Position numbers and translations under genes: made by a program
Shown here: positions 46,721 through 46,986 of the stretch, piece by piece
How the letters are laid out: each line of letters starts with the position of its first letter
How positions within the stretch are numbered: the stretch's first letter is position 1
Notes under the pieces: generated by a model
Told to the model about the DNA's origin: nothing
Seen by the model: only the letters and a program-made list of their open reading frames with translations
Database searches by the model: none
Assembly: GCF_000177075.1 (NCBI RefSeq)
Contig: NZ_ADEG01000085.1
Location: forward strand, 1-46,986
Source: Hoylesella buccalis ATCC 35310
GTDB lineage: Bacteria; Bacteroidota; Bacteroidia; Bacteroidales; Bacteroidaceae
Direction: 5' to 3'
DNA: 46,986 nucleotides

Positions 46721-46777
46721 AAATTATTTATTTCTTTTAAAATATTGCAAAATACGCAGAAATATATTATAAAAAAA

Positions 46778-46807
46778 TTGCAAAATACAAAAGAAACCTT
46801 ATCTTTG
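46778..46807 (+). promoter_or_regulatory. Rightward promoter near the window edge
   Basis: TTG at 46778-46780, 19 bases, TATCTTTG at 46800-46807. It points out of the window; no start codon for its gene was identified before the edge. ATTGCAAAATAC occurs twice just upstream, at about 46744 and 46777. Confidence 0.65.
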
Positions 46808-46933
46808 CCAACAAATTAAATACAGACAGAGATTGGAATCAGCTTTTTCACATAGCCGCTTACACCATTGCTCCAAACATTCTTTGGTGCAGAATGTGCT
46901 GCAAAGAAAAAACAACTTTCTTTTTTTTAACGC

Positions 46934-46960
46934 AAATTATTTGGTAGTTCCAAATAATTT
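46934..46960. repeat. Perfect 11-base inverted repeat
   Basis: AAATTATTTGG and CCAAATAATTT with a 5-base spacer, downstream of the rightward promoter and directly before the CT tract. It could be an operator or an element end. Confidence 0.6.
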
Positions 46961-46964
46961 TGTA

Positions 46965-46986
46965 CTCTCTCTCTCTCTCTCTCTCT
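46965..46986. repeat. (CT)n simple sequence repeat at the window edge
   Basis: Eleven CT units up to the last base; the tract continues beyond the window. Its length and position between a promoter and the next gene make slippage effects possible. Confidence 0.85.

Noticed and set aside
1..46986. tRNA or rRNA genes, prophage structural genes, conjugation genes
   Set aside because: None recognised by eye on either strand; a covariance-model scan would be needed to exclude a divergent tRNA.

Overview
The window looks like chromosome from a Bacteroidales bacterium, most likely Prevotella or a close relative. Evidence: many genes carry the Bacteroidetes promoter signature (-33 TTG/TTTG, 18-20 bases, -7 TAnnTTTG); there is a SusC/SusD pair; the glycogen synthase is of the eukaryote-like GT3 type; and several families largely confined to Bacteroidetes are present (DUF4835, DUF4270, DUF3127, S1 protein of about 590 residues). 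No rRNA, tRNA or CRISPR array was seen. The genus is an inference.

Layout. 1-4560 is an AT-rich restriction-modification island read leftwards: an adenine methyltransferase, a PD-(D/E)XK nuclease overlapping it by one base, and, upstream, the stump of a PLD-type helicase joined to a truncated HTH gene. 5122-6987 is rpsA with its promoter. 7212-7594 is the first copy of a 383-base dispersed repeat. 7815-8563 is a hicAB toxin-antitoxin pair. 8931-10780 holds a DUF389 membrane protein and a small secreted protein. 10927-15290 is a glycogen unit (GT3 synthase plus glucan phosphorylase). 15384-18810 holds pheT and yebC. 18836-25150 is a leftward SusC-SusD-exonuclease/endonuclease/phosphatase operon whose susC is out of frame at a run of seven A. 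25325-28458 holds a small lipoprotein, lepA and a Crp/Fnr regulator.

28460-33461 is a plastic zone: a decayed CarboxypepD-like gene, an untracked 43-residue membrane peptide, fragments of IS1380-type and IS982-type elements, an intact-looking hipBA module, a winged-helix regulator with its membrane-protein partner lying between two 211-base direct copies of a transposase tail, and the second copy of the 383-base repeat, which begins exactly where the transposase tail ends.

33632-40100 is a leftward housekeeping cluster: dnaN, a DEDDh exonuclease, a DUF4835 protein, recN and a TPR protein with a degenerate protease domain. A DUF3127 protein with an SSB-like tail lies divergently at 40198. 40842-43299 is a lone GT5 domain, a DUF4270 lipoprotein and a 51-residue protein. 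43758-45975 is a methylmalonyl-CoA decarboxylase-type set (carboxyltransferase, a 50-residue epsilon-like subunit, biotin carrier) with no sodium-pump beta subunit here. The right edge has a YhcG/DUF1016 nuclease fragment lacking its catalytic core, a rightward promoter, a palindrome and a (CT)11 tract running off the window.

The least expected signals are the 383-base repeat pair, the susC frameshift on a slippery heptamer, the gutted restriction island, and the small proteins at 28836, 40842 and 44232.
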